Shown here: piece after piece, positions 1-5,971 of the stretch
Layout: every line of letters begins with the position of its first letter
Numbering within the stretch: position 1 is the stretch's first letter
DNA from: Phascolarctobacterium sp.
GTDB taxonomy: Bacteria; Bacillota; Negativicutes; Acidaminococcales; Acidaminococcaceae
DNA: 6,756 nucleotides
Assembly: GCA_024405645.1 (NCBI GenBank)
Contig: JAKSOJ010000068.1
Coordinates: 1-6,756, forward strand
Direction: 5' to 3'
The notes under the pieces: model-generated
The model's input: the letters and a program-made list of their open reading frames with translations, nothing else
The model's database searches: none
What the model was told of the DNA's origin: nothing
Made by a program: the position numbers and the translations under genes

Positions 1-519
1 GCAGAAGAACTTATTGAAATTGCTCAGCCTAGAGCTGGACAAATTTTTGTATTAGGTTGCTCTACCTCGGAAATTCAAGGTGCCAAGATTGGTTCCAAGG
101 CTAATCCTAATTTGGCAGTGGAAATGTTCAAGGCTCTTAAAGATGTTGTTGAAGGTCATGGCCTTTGTTTAGCTATTCAATGCTGCGAACATTTGAATCG
201 CTCTTTGGTAGTCGAGGCTTCTACTTGCGATAAATATAATTTAACAGAAGTTACTGTGCGTCCAATTGCTCATGCTGGAGGATCAATGGCAACTGCAGCC
301 TACGAGAATTTTAATTCGCCCGTAGTTGTAGAAACCATTTCTGCTCATTTAGGCATGGATATAGGACAAACTTTGATTGGCATGCACTTGAAGAGAGTAG
401 CTGTTCCCGTTCGTCTTAAGCATAAGATGATTGGAGAGGCTATTTTGACTGCTGCACGGACTAGACCGCCTTTAGTTGGAGGAGAACGTGCTGCATACCC
501 TGTAAAAAATTTGCGATAA
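1..519 (+). CDS. ywlG: YwlG-like UPF0340 / DUF436 (TIGR01440) family protein, 5' end missing
   Basis: The reading frame is open from the first base to the TAA at 517-519, giving 172 residues. Family members are around 180 residues, so only roughly 10-15 N-terminal residues are cut off. The match rests on conserved family stretches: LGCSTSEIQG (local residues 18-27), the Cys-Cys-Glu-His run in IQCCEHLNR (61-64 for CCEH), RPIAHAGGSMA (87-97), and a C-terminal segment with VPVRLKHKMIGEA. No transmembrane segment or signal peptide is visible. The biochemical role of this family is not established. The gene commonly lies directly upstream of glyA in Firmicutes (in Bacillus subtilis between the rpiB-like ywlF and glyA), which is the arrangement here and supports the assignment. 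The TAA stop lies inside the first copy of a palindromic repeat (509-524). The family call is secure; any function would be a guess. Confidence 0.9.
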   Translation, partial: AEELIEIAQPRAGQIFVLGCSTSEIQGAKIGSKANPNLAVEMFKALKDVVEGHGLCLAIQCCEHLNRSLVVEASTCDKYNLTEVTVRPIAHAGGSMATAAYENFNSPVVVETISAHLGMDIGQTLIGMHLKRVAVPVRLKHKMIGEAILTAARTRPPLVGGERAAYPVKNLR

Positions 520-576
520 TCGCTTTATACTGCGTTGTCGAAAATTTGGAATTTAAGGATATTTGCGATAATCGCT
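509..576. repeat. Two copies of a 16-bp direct repeat with palindromic core (509-524 and 561-576)
   Basis: ATTTGCGATAATCGCT occurs identically at 509-524 and 561-576, start-to-start distance 52 bp (about five helical turns). Each copy contains the dyad GCGAT-A-ATCGC (513-523 and 565-575), and each also contains TGCGATAAT, an extended -10-like element. The first copy covers the ywlG stop codon; the second sits where the glyA promoter is expected. The repeat and dyads are seen directly. A role as paired operator sites or duplicated promoter elements is inference. I do not recognise the motif as a known regulator box. Confidence 0.75.
546..572 (+). promoter_or_regulatory. Candidate glyA promoter with extended -10
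   Basis: The extended -10 TGCGATAAT lies at 564-572 (hexamer GATAAT 567-572, 5 of 6 consensus). A weak -35 TTGGAA at 546-551 is 15 bp upstream. An alternative is TTTGGA at 545-550 with a 16-bp spacer. Transcription would begin near 579 and give a leader of about 35 nt to the ATG at 614. The -10 is embedded in the palindrome GCGATaATCGC, so a protein bound there would cover it. There is no terminator between ywlG and glyA, so read-through transcription is also likely. Confidence 0.45.
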
Positions 577-613
577 CCATTTGTATTGTTTAAAGAGAAA
601 GGAAGACATTAAC

Positions 614-1870
614 ATGAATTTGGAAAAGCTTGCTGTTGTTGACCCCGAACTTACTGGCTATATTAATGAAGAACTTGGCCGTCAAAGAAACAAAATCGAA
701 CTTATTGCTTCTGAAAACTTTGTAACTCCTGCAGTTATGGAAGCTATGGGCACTATTCTGACTAATAAATACGCAGAAGGCTATCCTGCACATCGTTATT
801 ATGGCGGCTGCGAATTTGTTGATAAGGTTGAAACCTTGGCTATTGAACGTTTGAAAGAACTTTTTGGCTGCAAATTCGCTAACGTACAAGCACATGCTGG
901 TGCTAACACCAATACCGCAGTATATTTGGCATTTCTGCAACCTGGCGACACCATTATGGGCATGAACCTTTCCCAAGGTGGTCACTTGTCCCATGGATCC
1001 CCGGTTAATATTTCCGGTAAATTGTACAACGTTGTTCAATATGGCGTTGACGAAAAAACTGAAACCATTGATTACAATAAACTGGAAGCAATGGCTAAAG
1101 AATGCAAGCCCAAAATGATTGTTGGCGGTGCTTCTGCATATCCTCGTATTATCGATTTCAAACGCATGGCTGAAATTGCACACAGCGTTGGCGCACTTCT
1201 TCTCATCGACATGGCTCATATCGCTGGCCTCGTAGCTGCTGGCCTTCATCCGTCTCCGGTTCCTTATGCAGATGTAGTAACCTCTACTACTCATAAAACT
1301 CTGCGTGGACCTCGCGGTGGCATTATTCTGACCAATAACGAAGAATATGCAAAGAAAATTGATAAAGCTATTTTCCCTGGTCTTCAAGGTGGTCCTTTGA
1401 TGCACATTATTGCTGCTAAGGCTTGTGCTTTTGGCGAAGCTTTGAAACCTGAATTTAAAGAATATCAACAAGGCATTATTGTAAACTGCAAAGCACTGGC
1501 TGATTCTCTTATGGCAGAAGGCCTGCGCCTTGTTTCCGGTGGTACCGATAACCATCTTTGCTTAGTTGATACCCGTAGCGTTGGTCTGACTGGCAAAGAA
1601 GCAGAAAAAATGTTGGATGATGTAGGTATTACCTGCAACAAGAATACTATTCCTAACGATCCTGCTTCCCCATTTGTAACCAGCGGTATTCGCCTGGGCT
1701 CTGCAGCAGGTACCTCTCGTGGCTTTAATGCAGCTGATTTCACCGAAATTGGTAAGATTATTGCTCTGGTACTGAAAAATCCTGGCGATTGCTGTGCAGT
1801 TGCCGAAGCAAAAGAACGCGTTGCTAAACTTTGCAAGGCTTATCCTATGTATCCTGGTATGGATAAATAA
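614..1870 (+). CDS. glyA: Serine hydroxymethyltransferase
   Basis: This cytosolic PLP enzyme interconverts serine plus tetrahydrofolate with glycine plus 5,10-methylene-THF, the main one-carbon source for dTMP, purines and methionine. The 418 residues match the bacterial SHMT length. The N-terminal block IELIASENF (28-36) is followed by NKYAEGYP and HRYYGG (to residue 65). The PLP-binding lysine is K228 in [15 protein letters not shown], the cofactor-binding aspartate sits in [10 protein letters not shown] (D199), and the substrate carboxylate arginine is probably R360 in SGIRLGS. The following segment reads AAGTSRGF where many SHMTs have PAVTTRGF, a mild variation. I chose ATG 614 over an upstream in-frame TTG at 581 because the protein then begins as in homologues ([13 protein letters not shown]) and AAGGA (599-603) lies 10 nt upstream. 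It sits between ywlG and a dCMP deaminase gene, both usual neighbours. The palindromic repeat at its promoter suggests specific regulation, which is unproven. Confidence 0.97.
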   Translation: MNLEKLAVVDPELTGYINEELGRQRNKIELIASENFVTPAVMEAMGTILTNKYAEGYPAHRYYGGCEFVDKVETLAIERLKELFGCKFANVQAHAGANTNTAVYLAFLQPGDTIMGMNLSQGGHLSHGSPVNISGKLYNVVQYGVDEKTETIDYNKLEAMAKECKPKMIVGGASAYPRIIDFKRMAEIAHSVGALLLIDMAHIAGLVAAGLHPSPVPYADVVTSTTHKTLRGPRGGIILTNNEEYAKKIDKAIFPGLQGGPLMHIIAAKACAFGEALKPEFKEYQQGIIVNCKALADSLMAEGLRLVSGGTDNHLCLVDTRSVGLTGKEAEKMLDDVGITCNKNTIPNDPASPFVTSGIRLGSAAGTSRGFNAADFTEIGKIIALVLKNPGDCCAVAEAKERVAKLCKAYPMYPGMDK

Positions 1871-1905
1871 TCCACAATTCATAGATTGTATAGAGGAGTG
1901 AAAAA

Positions 1906-2358
1906 ATGGCTGAACACATCCGTCCTGATTGGGATGAATACTTTATGGAAATTGCTACTGTTGTAAGCAAGAGATCCACCTGTCTTAGACGTAGTGTGGG
2001 CGCAGTAATTGTTAAAAATAAGCAAATTGTTGCCACTGGTTATAATGGAACTCCTAAAAATTTGTCTCACTGTGCTGAGGTTGGTTGTCTGCGTGAACAG
2101 TTGAAGGTTCCCTCTGGTAAAAATCATGAGCTTTGTCGTGGTATCCATGCAGAGCAAAATGCTGTTGTACAAGCGGCTTATCATGGTGTATCCGTGAATG
2201 GTGGTACTGTTTATTGCACCCATCAACCCTGTGTGGTTTGCACTAAGATTCTTATCAATGCTGGCATTGAACGTATTGTTTACGCTAATCCTTATCCCGA
2301 TAAATTGGCTGAGGATATGATGGCGCAATCAGGAATTAAAATTGATGTTTTGAAGTGA
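1906..2358 (+). CDS. comEB: dCMP (deoxycytidylate) deaminase, ComEB family
   Basis: A zinc-dependent cytoplasmic deaminase converting dCMP to dUMP, the substrate of thymidylate synthase. The 150 residues show the cytidine/deoxycytidylate deaminase signature: HAE at 81-83 (H81 zinc ligand, E83 proton shuttle) and PCVVC with zinc ligands C109 and C112. The dCMP-specific features are [20 protein letters not shown] (29-48), whose GYNG motif is associated with dCTP/dTTP allosteric control in characterised relatives, and the Cys/His-containing loop HCAEVGC (55-61). It is shorter than B. subtilis ComEB (189 aa) but normal for stand-alone dCMP deaminases. AGAGGAG (1892-1898) lies 7 nt before the ATG. 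It follows glyA by 35 bp with no terminator, so co-transcription is likely. This places production of both thymidylate synthase inputs (dUMP and methylene-THF) in one unit. Despite the comEB name, no competence role is implied. Confidence 0.94.
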   Translation: MAEHIRPDWDEYFMEIATVVSKRSTCLRRSVGAVIVKNKQIVATGYNGTPKNLSHCAEVGCLREQLKVPSGKNHELCRGIHAEQNAVVQAAYHGVSVNGGTVYCTHQPCVVCTKILINAGIERIVYANPYPDKLAEDMMAQSGIKIDVLK

Positions 2359-2366
2359 TATCTTTT

Positions 2367-2382
2367 GGAGAAAGCGCTTATG
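2367..2382 (+). promoter_or_regulatory. Ribosome binding site that fixes the galE start
   Basis: GGAG at 2367-2370 lies 9 nt before ATG 2380. The in-frame TTG at 2365-2367 overlaps this Shine-Dalgarno sequence and has no site of its own upstream, so ATG 2380 is the better start. The resulting N-terminus MNKQILLSGGAG places the dinucleotide-binding glycines at the position usual for GalE. Confidence 0.8.
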
Positions 2383-3402
2383 AATAAACAAATTTTGCTT
2401 TCTGGCGGTGCCGGATTTATTGCTTCTCACACAGCAGTGGCCTTACTTGAAGCAGGCTATGATGTAATTGTTGTTGATAATTACGTCAATTCTTGCGCTG
2501 AGTCCATTGCCCGTGTAGAAAAAATAACTGGCAAGTCTGTTAAGCTTTACGAATTGGATGTGGCTGATAGAGCTGCGCTGTCAAAGGTTTTTGCGGCAAA
2601 TTCTATTGACTGCGTGATTCATTTTGCAGGTCTCAAGGCTGTTGGCGAATCCGTGCAGCTTCCTATTAGATATTACCGTAATAATCTAGATACTACCCTG
2701 ACCCTGCTAGAAGTTATGGCAGAGTTTAATGTAAAAAATATTGTCTTTTCTTCTTCTGCAACCGTATATGGAAACAATGCTCATGTTCCTTTTGTAGAAA
2801 CAATGCCAAGAGGTTGCTGTAGTAACCCATATGGTTGGACAAAGGTTATGATTGAGCAAATCTTAGAGGATGCAACTGTTGCTGACAAGGAACTGTCCGT
2901 AGTGCTTTTGCGTTACTTTAATCCTATCGGTGCGCATAAGAGTGGTATGATTGGTGAAGATCCTCAGGGTATTCCCAATAATCTTATGCCCTTTGTAACT
3001 CAGGTTGCCGTAGGTAAGCGTGAGAAACTCACTGTTTTTGGTGGCGATTACGATACTCCTGATGGAACCTGTCAAAGAGATTACATTCATGTTATGGACT
3101 TGGCTGAAGGGCATGTCAAGGCAGTGGATTTCGCTCTACAAAACAAAGGTACAGAAATCTTTAACTTAGGAACAGGCATACCCTATAGTGTGTTAGATAT
3201 CGTCAATACCTTTAGCAGAGTTAACGGCTTGGAACTAAAATACGAGATTGGTCCAAGACGTGCAGGGGATTTACCGCGCCTTTGGGCAGATGCATCTAAA
3301 GCTGAAAAAATACTCGGTTGGAAAGCTAAATGTAATCTGGAAGATATGTGCCGAGATTCTTGGAATTGGCAAAAAAATAATCCCAACGGCTATAAAAAAT
3401 AG
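2380..3402 (+). CDS. galE: UDP-glucose 4-epimerase (extended SDR family)
   Basis: A cytoplasmic NAD-dependent enzyme interconverting UDP-glucose and UDP-galactose, for galactose use and cell-surface glycans. It has 340 residues and aligns end to end with E. coli GalE (338). The Rossmann motif is SGGAGFIAS (8-16), then DNYVNS (33-38), HFAGLKAVGESV (81-92), the catalytic serine S126 in FSSSATVYG, and the catalytic pair Y151/K155 in PYGWTK. Further conserved blocks are LRYFNPIGAH, GEDPQGIPNNLMP, RDYIHVMDLA and the C-terminal LWADASKAE. Two variations stand out. The third glycine of the GxxGxxG motif is alanine (A15, codon GCT). The position of E. coli Tyr299, which limits the sugar pocket, is leucine (L301). 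The second change could permit N-acetylated UDP-hexosamines, so a GalE/Gne dual role is possible but only inferred. The gene starts 21 bp after the deaminase gene, which argues for one operon, and a terminator follows at 3493. No other galactose genes are present. Confidence 0.94.
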   Translation: MNKQILLSGGAGFIASHTAVALLEAGYDVIVVDNYVNSCAESIARVEKITGKSVKLYELDVADRAALSKVFAANSIDCVIHFAGLKAVGESVQLPIRYYRNNLDTTLTLLEVMAEFNVKNIVFSSSATVYGNNAHVPFVETMPRGCCSNPYGWTKVMIEQILEDATVADKELSVVLLRYFNPIGAHKSGMIGEDPQGIPNNLMPFVTQVAVGKREKLTVFGGDYDTPDGTCQRDYIHVMDLAEGHVKAVDFALQNKGTEIFNLGTGIPYSVLDIVNTFSRVNGLELKYEIGPRRAGDLPRLWADASKAEKILGWKAKCNLEDMCRDSWNWQKNNPNGYKK

Positions 3403-3453
3403 CTAGATAACAAAAGTATTTAGCCAATATATCTAATGAATACATTATAATTT

Positions 3454-3482
3454 TTGCATTAATAAAATTTAAGTGCTATAAT
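3454..3482 (+). promoter_or_regulatory. Promoter-like element with consensus extended -10 inside a dyad
   Basis: TGCTATAAT (3474-3482) is a consensus extended -10, with TTGCAT (3454-3459) 17 bp upstream as a weak -35. The -10 lies within the inverted repeat GTGCTA-TAAT-TAGCAC (3473-3488; 6-bp arms, 4-nt spacer). Predicted initiation near 3489 would run directly into the terminator hairpin at 3493-3518. The dyad may instead be an operator, or a small hairpin in the galE 3' UTR. Confidence 0.45.
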
Positions 3483-3492
3483 TAGCACATCG

Positions 3493-3527
3493 ACGGAGAT
3501 GGAGCAATCTATCTCCGTTTTATTTTT
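3493..3527 (+). terminator. Rho-independent terminator after galE
   Basis: ACGGAGATGGA (3493-3503) pairs with TCTATCTCCGT (3508-3518) as an 11-bp stem with one G-U pair, closed by a GCAA (GNRA-type) tetraloop at 3504-3507. The T-rich tail runs from 3518 to 3527, interrupted by one A. It ends the ywlG-glyA-comEB-galE unit, 90 bp past the galE stop. Its last T residues double as the start of the dapF -35 box. Confidence 0.9.
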
Positions 3528-3554
3528 GATAAAAACACATAAGTTTGATATAAT
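3526..3554 (+). promoter_or_regulatory. dapF-dapL promoter
   Basis: TTGATA (3526-3531, 5 of 6 consensus), a 17-bp spacer, and TATAAT (3549-3554) preceded by TG at 3546-3547 (extended -10) make a near-ideal vegetative sigma promoter. The predicted start near 3561 gives a leader of about 35 nt, with AGGGAGG at 3583-3589 as a strong ribosome binding site. The leader is too short for a lysine riboswitch or T-box. Confidence 0.85.
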
Positions 3555-3595
3555 ATTAATAATAACTTTATAGAGGGGATTTAGGGAGGATTTTT

Positions 3596-4477
3596 ATGAA
3601 GGTAGAATTTACAAAAATGCATGGTTGTGGCAACGATTATGTATATGTTGATTGCACTAAAGAAGAGCTGCCGGAAATGGGTAAAATTTCCGAGTATGTT
3701 TCTAGACGTCGCTTTAGCATTGGTAGTGATGGATTAATCTGCATTTGCAAATCCGATGTTGCGGATTTTAAGATGCGTATGTTCAATCAAGACCAAAGCG
3801 AAGGCAAAATGTGTGGCAATGGTATTCGTTGTGTTGCAAAATATGTGTACGATAAAGGTCTGACCGATAAAACTACTATTGCGATTGAAACACTTGCAGG
3901 CATCAAAATTATTGATGTGACCGTTGAGGAGGGAAAAGTTGTGGAAGCTAAAGTTGATATGGGCAAACCGATATTCAGATGTCCGCAGATTCCGATGATT
4001 TCTGATCATTATATTTTTGTTGATCAAGGCTTGGTTCTTAGTGACAATTATGGTGAGGAAAAGGTTGTATTTAATGGTACTGCAATCTCCATGGGTAATC
4101 CTCACTTTGTAACCTTCGTTGAAGATGTAGATGCTTTGAATTTGGAGGAATTAGGTCCTCAATTCGAACATCATCCACTTTTCCCGGAAGGTGTTAATAC
4201 TGAATTTGTTCAAGTAATTGATAAAAATACCGTAAAATTCCGCGTTTGGGAACGTGGCAGTGGCGAAACCTTCGCATGTGGTACTGGTGCTTGTGCAGTA
4301 GCTGTTGCATCCATCATGCTTGGTAATGCTGGTAAAAAAGGTCAACCTTTAACCGTAATTTGTAAGGGTGGTACTTTACAAATTACTCATGAAAAGAACG
4401 ACCATGTCATGATGCAAGGTCCTGCTGAAACCGTGTGTGATGGCACTATTGAAATTCCAGAAGAAGTAATTAAATAA
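3596..4477 (+). CDS. dapF: Diaminopimelate epimerase
   Basis: A PLP-independent racemase-fold enzyme that converts LL-DAP to meso-DAP, the direct lysine precursor and the peptidoglycan cross-linking residue. The two catalytic thiols are C73 (MCGNGIRC, 72-79) and C228 (ETFACGTGACA, 224-234). Substrate-binding residues of the family are present: N13 in HGCGND, N64 in FNQD, N168 in GNPH, N201 in GVNTEF, and E219-R220 before GSGET. The 293 residues are slightly longer than the usual 275-285. The extra length lies around residues 125-160, between the two halves of the pseudo-symmetric fold. The ATG at 3596 has a strong Shine-Dalgarno sequence (3583-3589) and gives the canonical start MKVEFTKMHGCGND. 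It is first in a two-gene unit with dapL, 37 bp away with no terminator between them, which couples the last two steps to meso-DAP. Confidence 0.97.
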   Translation: MKVEFTKMHGCGNDYVYVDCTKEELPEMGKISEYVSRRRFSIGSDGLICICKSDVADFKMRMFNQDQSEGKMCGNGIRCVAKYVYDKGLTDKTTIAIETLAGIKIIDVTVEEGKVVEAKVDMGKPIFRCPQIPMISDHYIFVDQGLVLSDNYGEEKVVFNGTAISMGNPHFVTFVEDVDALNLEELGPQFEHHPLFPEGVNTEFVQVIDKNTVKFRVWERGSGETFACGTGACAVAVASIMLGNAGKKGQPLTVICKGGTLQITHEKNDHVMMQGPAETVCDGTIEIPEEVIK

Positions 4478-4500
4478 TATTTGGAATACAATTTTATTTT

Positions 4501-4517
4501 GAGGGGTGAATATTATG
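4501..4517 (+). promoter_or_regulatory. Ribosome binding site that fixes the dapL start
   Basis: GAGGGG (4501-4506) lies 8 nt before ATG 4515. The in-frame GTG at 4506-4508 overlaps this purine tract and so is unlikely to be the start. Starting at 4515 gives MALVNKNYANLKESYLF, as in DapL homologues. Confidence 0.8.
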
Positions 4518-5717
4518 GCATTAGTGAATAAAAATTACGCCAATTTAAAAGAGTCTTATTTGTTTGCGGACATTGCGCATAAAGTAGCAGACTTTCAAAA
4601 AGCAAACCCAGATAAAAAAGTTATAAAAATGGGTATTGGTGATGTAACTCTGCCTCTTAGCAAGGTAGTGTGTGATGCTATGGCTAAAGCAGTTGCTGAA
4701 ATGGCAGTGAAAGAAAGTTTCCGTGGCTATGGTCCTGAACAAGGTTACGATTTTCTTCATGATGCTTTAGTTAAATATTATGCATCCTTCGGTGTAGAAC
4801 TGGAATCTACCGAAATTTTCATTTCCGATGGTGCTAAATCTGACTGCGGTAACATTACCGATATTTTCGATAACAGCAATACTATCCTTATTCCTGATCC
4901 GGTTTATCCAGTTTATTTGGATACCAATGTAATGTGCGGTCGTAATATCATTTATATGGATGGTACTCCTGAAAATAATTTCTTGCCCATGCCGGACGAA
5001 AATGTGCATGCAGACGTAGTATATCTCTGCTCTCCGAACAATCCTACTGGCGCTGTTTACAATAAAGAACAGCTTGAAGCTTGGGTTGCTTGGGCAAAGG
5101 CTAATGATGCTGTAATTCTTTTCGATGCTGCTTACGAAGCTTTTGTTACTGATCCTGCAATTCCTCGTTCTATTTTCTTGATTGAAGGCGCGAAGGAATG
5201 TGCTATCGAGCTTTGCTCCTTGTCTAAAACTGCAGGCTTTACCGGAACTCGCTGTGGTTATACCGTTGTGCCGCACGCTTTGGTTCGTAAAAACGCTGAT
5301 GGTAAAGAAATGAGCCTGAACAAAATGTGGCTCCGTCGTCAAACTACCAAGTTTAACGGTGTTCCCTACATCATTCAACGTGGTGCAGAAGCTGTATTCA
5401 GTCCTGAAGGTGTTGCAGAATGCCGTGCAAGCATTGCATATTACCAAGAGAATGCTCGTATTATGATGGAAGGCTTGGACAAAGTTGGCATTAAATATTT
5501 TGGTGGCGTTCATTCTCCGTACATTTGGCTGCAATGTCCTAACGGAATGGGTTCTTGGGAATTCTTCGATTTCCTTTTAAATGAACTTGCTTTGGTTGGT
5601 ACTCCTGGTGCTGGTTTTGGTAAGAATGGCGAAGGCTATTTGCGCTTGACTGCTTTTGGCTCTCGTGAAAATACTATCGAAGGCATTGAAAGACTTGTAG
5701 CAAAGTTAGGAAAATAA
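4515..5717 (+). CDS. dapL: LL-diaminopimelate aminotransferase
   Basis: A fold-type I PLP aminotransferase (class I/II). DapL converts tetrahydrodipicolinate directly to LL-DAP with glutamate as amino donor, bypassing the succinylase or acetylase steps. The 400 residues match the family (about 400-410). DapL-type marks are NLKESYLFADIAHK (10-23), MGIGDVTLPL (39-48), RGYGPEQGYDFL (70-81), NPTG (176-179), D204 and Y207 for PLP binding, the Schiff-base lysine K238 in SLSKTAGFTGTRCGY, and R377 in YLRLT for the substrate carboxylate. The AGFTGTRCGYTVVP segment separates it from ordinary aspartate aminotransferases. It is the second gene of the dapF-dapL unit and is closed by a terminator 15 bp after the stop. 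The pairing with dapF strongly supports the pathway assignment. No other lysine-pathway gene (dapA, dapB, lysA) lies in the window. Confidence 0.95.
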   Translation: MALVNKNYANLKESYLFADIAHKVADFQKANPDKKVIKMGIGDVTLPLSKVVCDAMAKAVAEMAVKESFRGYGPEQGYDFLHDALVKYYASFGVELESTEIFISDGAKSDCGNITDIFDNSNTILIPDPVYPVYLDTNVMCGRNIIYMDGTPENNFLPMPDENVHADVVYLCSPNNPTGAVYNKEQLEAWVAWAKANDAVILFDAAYEAFVTDPAIPRSIFLIEGAKECAIELCSLSKTAGFTGTRCGYTVVPHALVRKNADGKEMSLNKMWLRRQTTKFNGVPYIIQRGAEAVFSPEGVAECRASIAYYQENARIMMEGLDKVGIKYFGGVHSPYIWLQCPNGMGSWEFFDFLLNELALVGTPGAGFGKNGEGYLRLTAFGSRENTIEGIERLVAKLGK

Positions 5718-5732
5718 TCATTAAATAAAGAG

Positions 5733-5766
5733 GTCCTCACCTACAATGGTGAGGACTTTTGTTTTT
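5733..5766 (+). terminator. Rho-independent terminator after dapL
   Basis: GTCCTCACC (5733-5741) and GGTGAGGAC (5748-5756) form a perfect 9-bp stem with a 6-nt TACAAT loop, followed by TTTTGTTTTT (5757-5766). It lies 15 bp past the dapL stop. The last two T residues are also the first two bases of a TTGACA box. Confidence 0.93.
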
Positions 5767-5796
5767 GACATAGAAAAAACATTTATCTTATATATT
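5765..5796 (+). promoter_or_regulatory. Distal promoter candidate for the exported-protein gene
   Basis: A perfect TTGACA (5765-5770) overlaps the end of the dapL terminator. The downstream -10 is ambiguous: TATATA (5789-5794, spacer 18) or TATATT (5791-5796, spacer 20). It would give a long leader of about 170 nt before the ATG at 5972. The -35 is clear, the -10 is not. Confidence 0.45.
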
Positions 5797-5887
5797 ATAA
5801 GGACAATGAAAAGAATATATTTTAAAAGTGCAAATGATAAATATTTGTGAAATCTAGGAGTGAAACCCATACTAAGCAAATAAGTTC

Positions 5888-5916
5888 TTGCAGTAATTTT
5901 TAAAAAATATTATAAT
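5888..5916 (+). promoter_or_regulatory. Proximal promoter candidate for the exported-protein gene
   Basis: A consensus TATAAT (5911-5916) lies 17 bp after TTGCAG (5888-5893, 3 of 6). Initiation near 5923 would leave a leader of about 49 nt, with AGGAGGA at 5958-5964 before the ATG. This is the more economical promoter of the two. The rest of 5718-5971 shows no gene and no riboswitch fold that I recognise. Confidence 0.55.
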
Positions 5917-5971
5917 TAGGTCATAATTTTGATAAGAAAGTCATTTCTATTCATAATAGGAGGATAAAATA

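Noticed and set aside
492..520. A second glyA promoter using the first repeat copy (GATAAT 515-520)
   Set aside because: No acceptable -35 at the right distance (TGCATA at 492-497 is weak), so I keep only the repeat itself and the downstream promoter candidate.
590..1555. Long open frame (321 codons) on the minus strand opposite glyA
   Set aside because: It lies entirely opposite a clear SHMT gene, has no recognisable domain, no ribosome binding site and a composition expected from the complement of a biased coding strand.
1879..2328. 149-codon minus-strand open frame opposite the dCMP deaminase gene
   Set aside because: The forward frame has HAE and PCxxC zinc motifs and a good ribosome binding site; the reverse frame has nothing recognisable.
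3473..3488. GTGCTATAATTAGCAC as a CIRCE (HrcA) operator
   Set aside because: CIRCE has TTAGCACTC first and GAGTGCTAA second, separated by 9 bp. Here the arms are in the opposite order with a 4-bp spacer, and no chaperone gene is nearby.
3555..3595. Lysine riboswitch or T-box leader upstream of dapF
   Set aside because: The predicted leader is only about 35 nt, far too short for either, and it contains no terminator hairpin or T-box core.
4767..5534. 255-codon open frame on the minus strand opposite dapL
   Set aside because: Complement artefact of a well-conserved aminotransferase gene; no domain, no start signals and no promoter in that direction.
5806..5850. Small ORF MKRIYFKSANDKYL in the leader of the exported-protein gene
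   Set aside because: The AAGGA tract is only about 2 nt from the ATG, the peptide has 14 residues and no feature supporting it.
5921..5957. Direct repeat TCATAAT (5921-5927 and 5951-5957) as an operator pair
   Set aside because: Seven A/T-rich bases repeated within an AT-rich leader are expected by chance, and no dyad is present.
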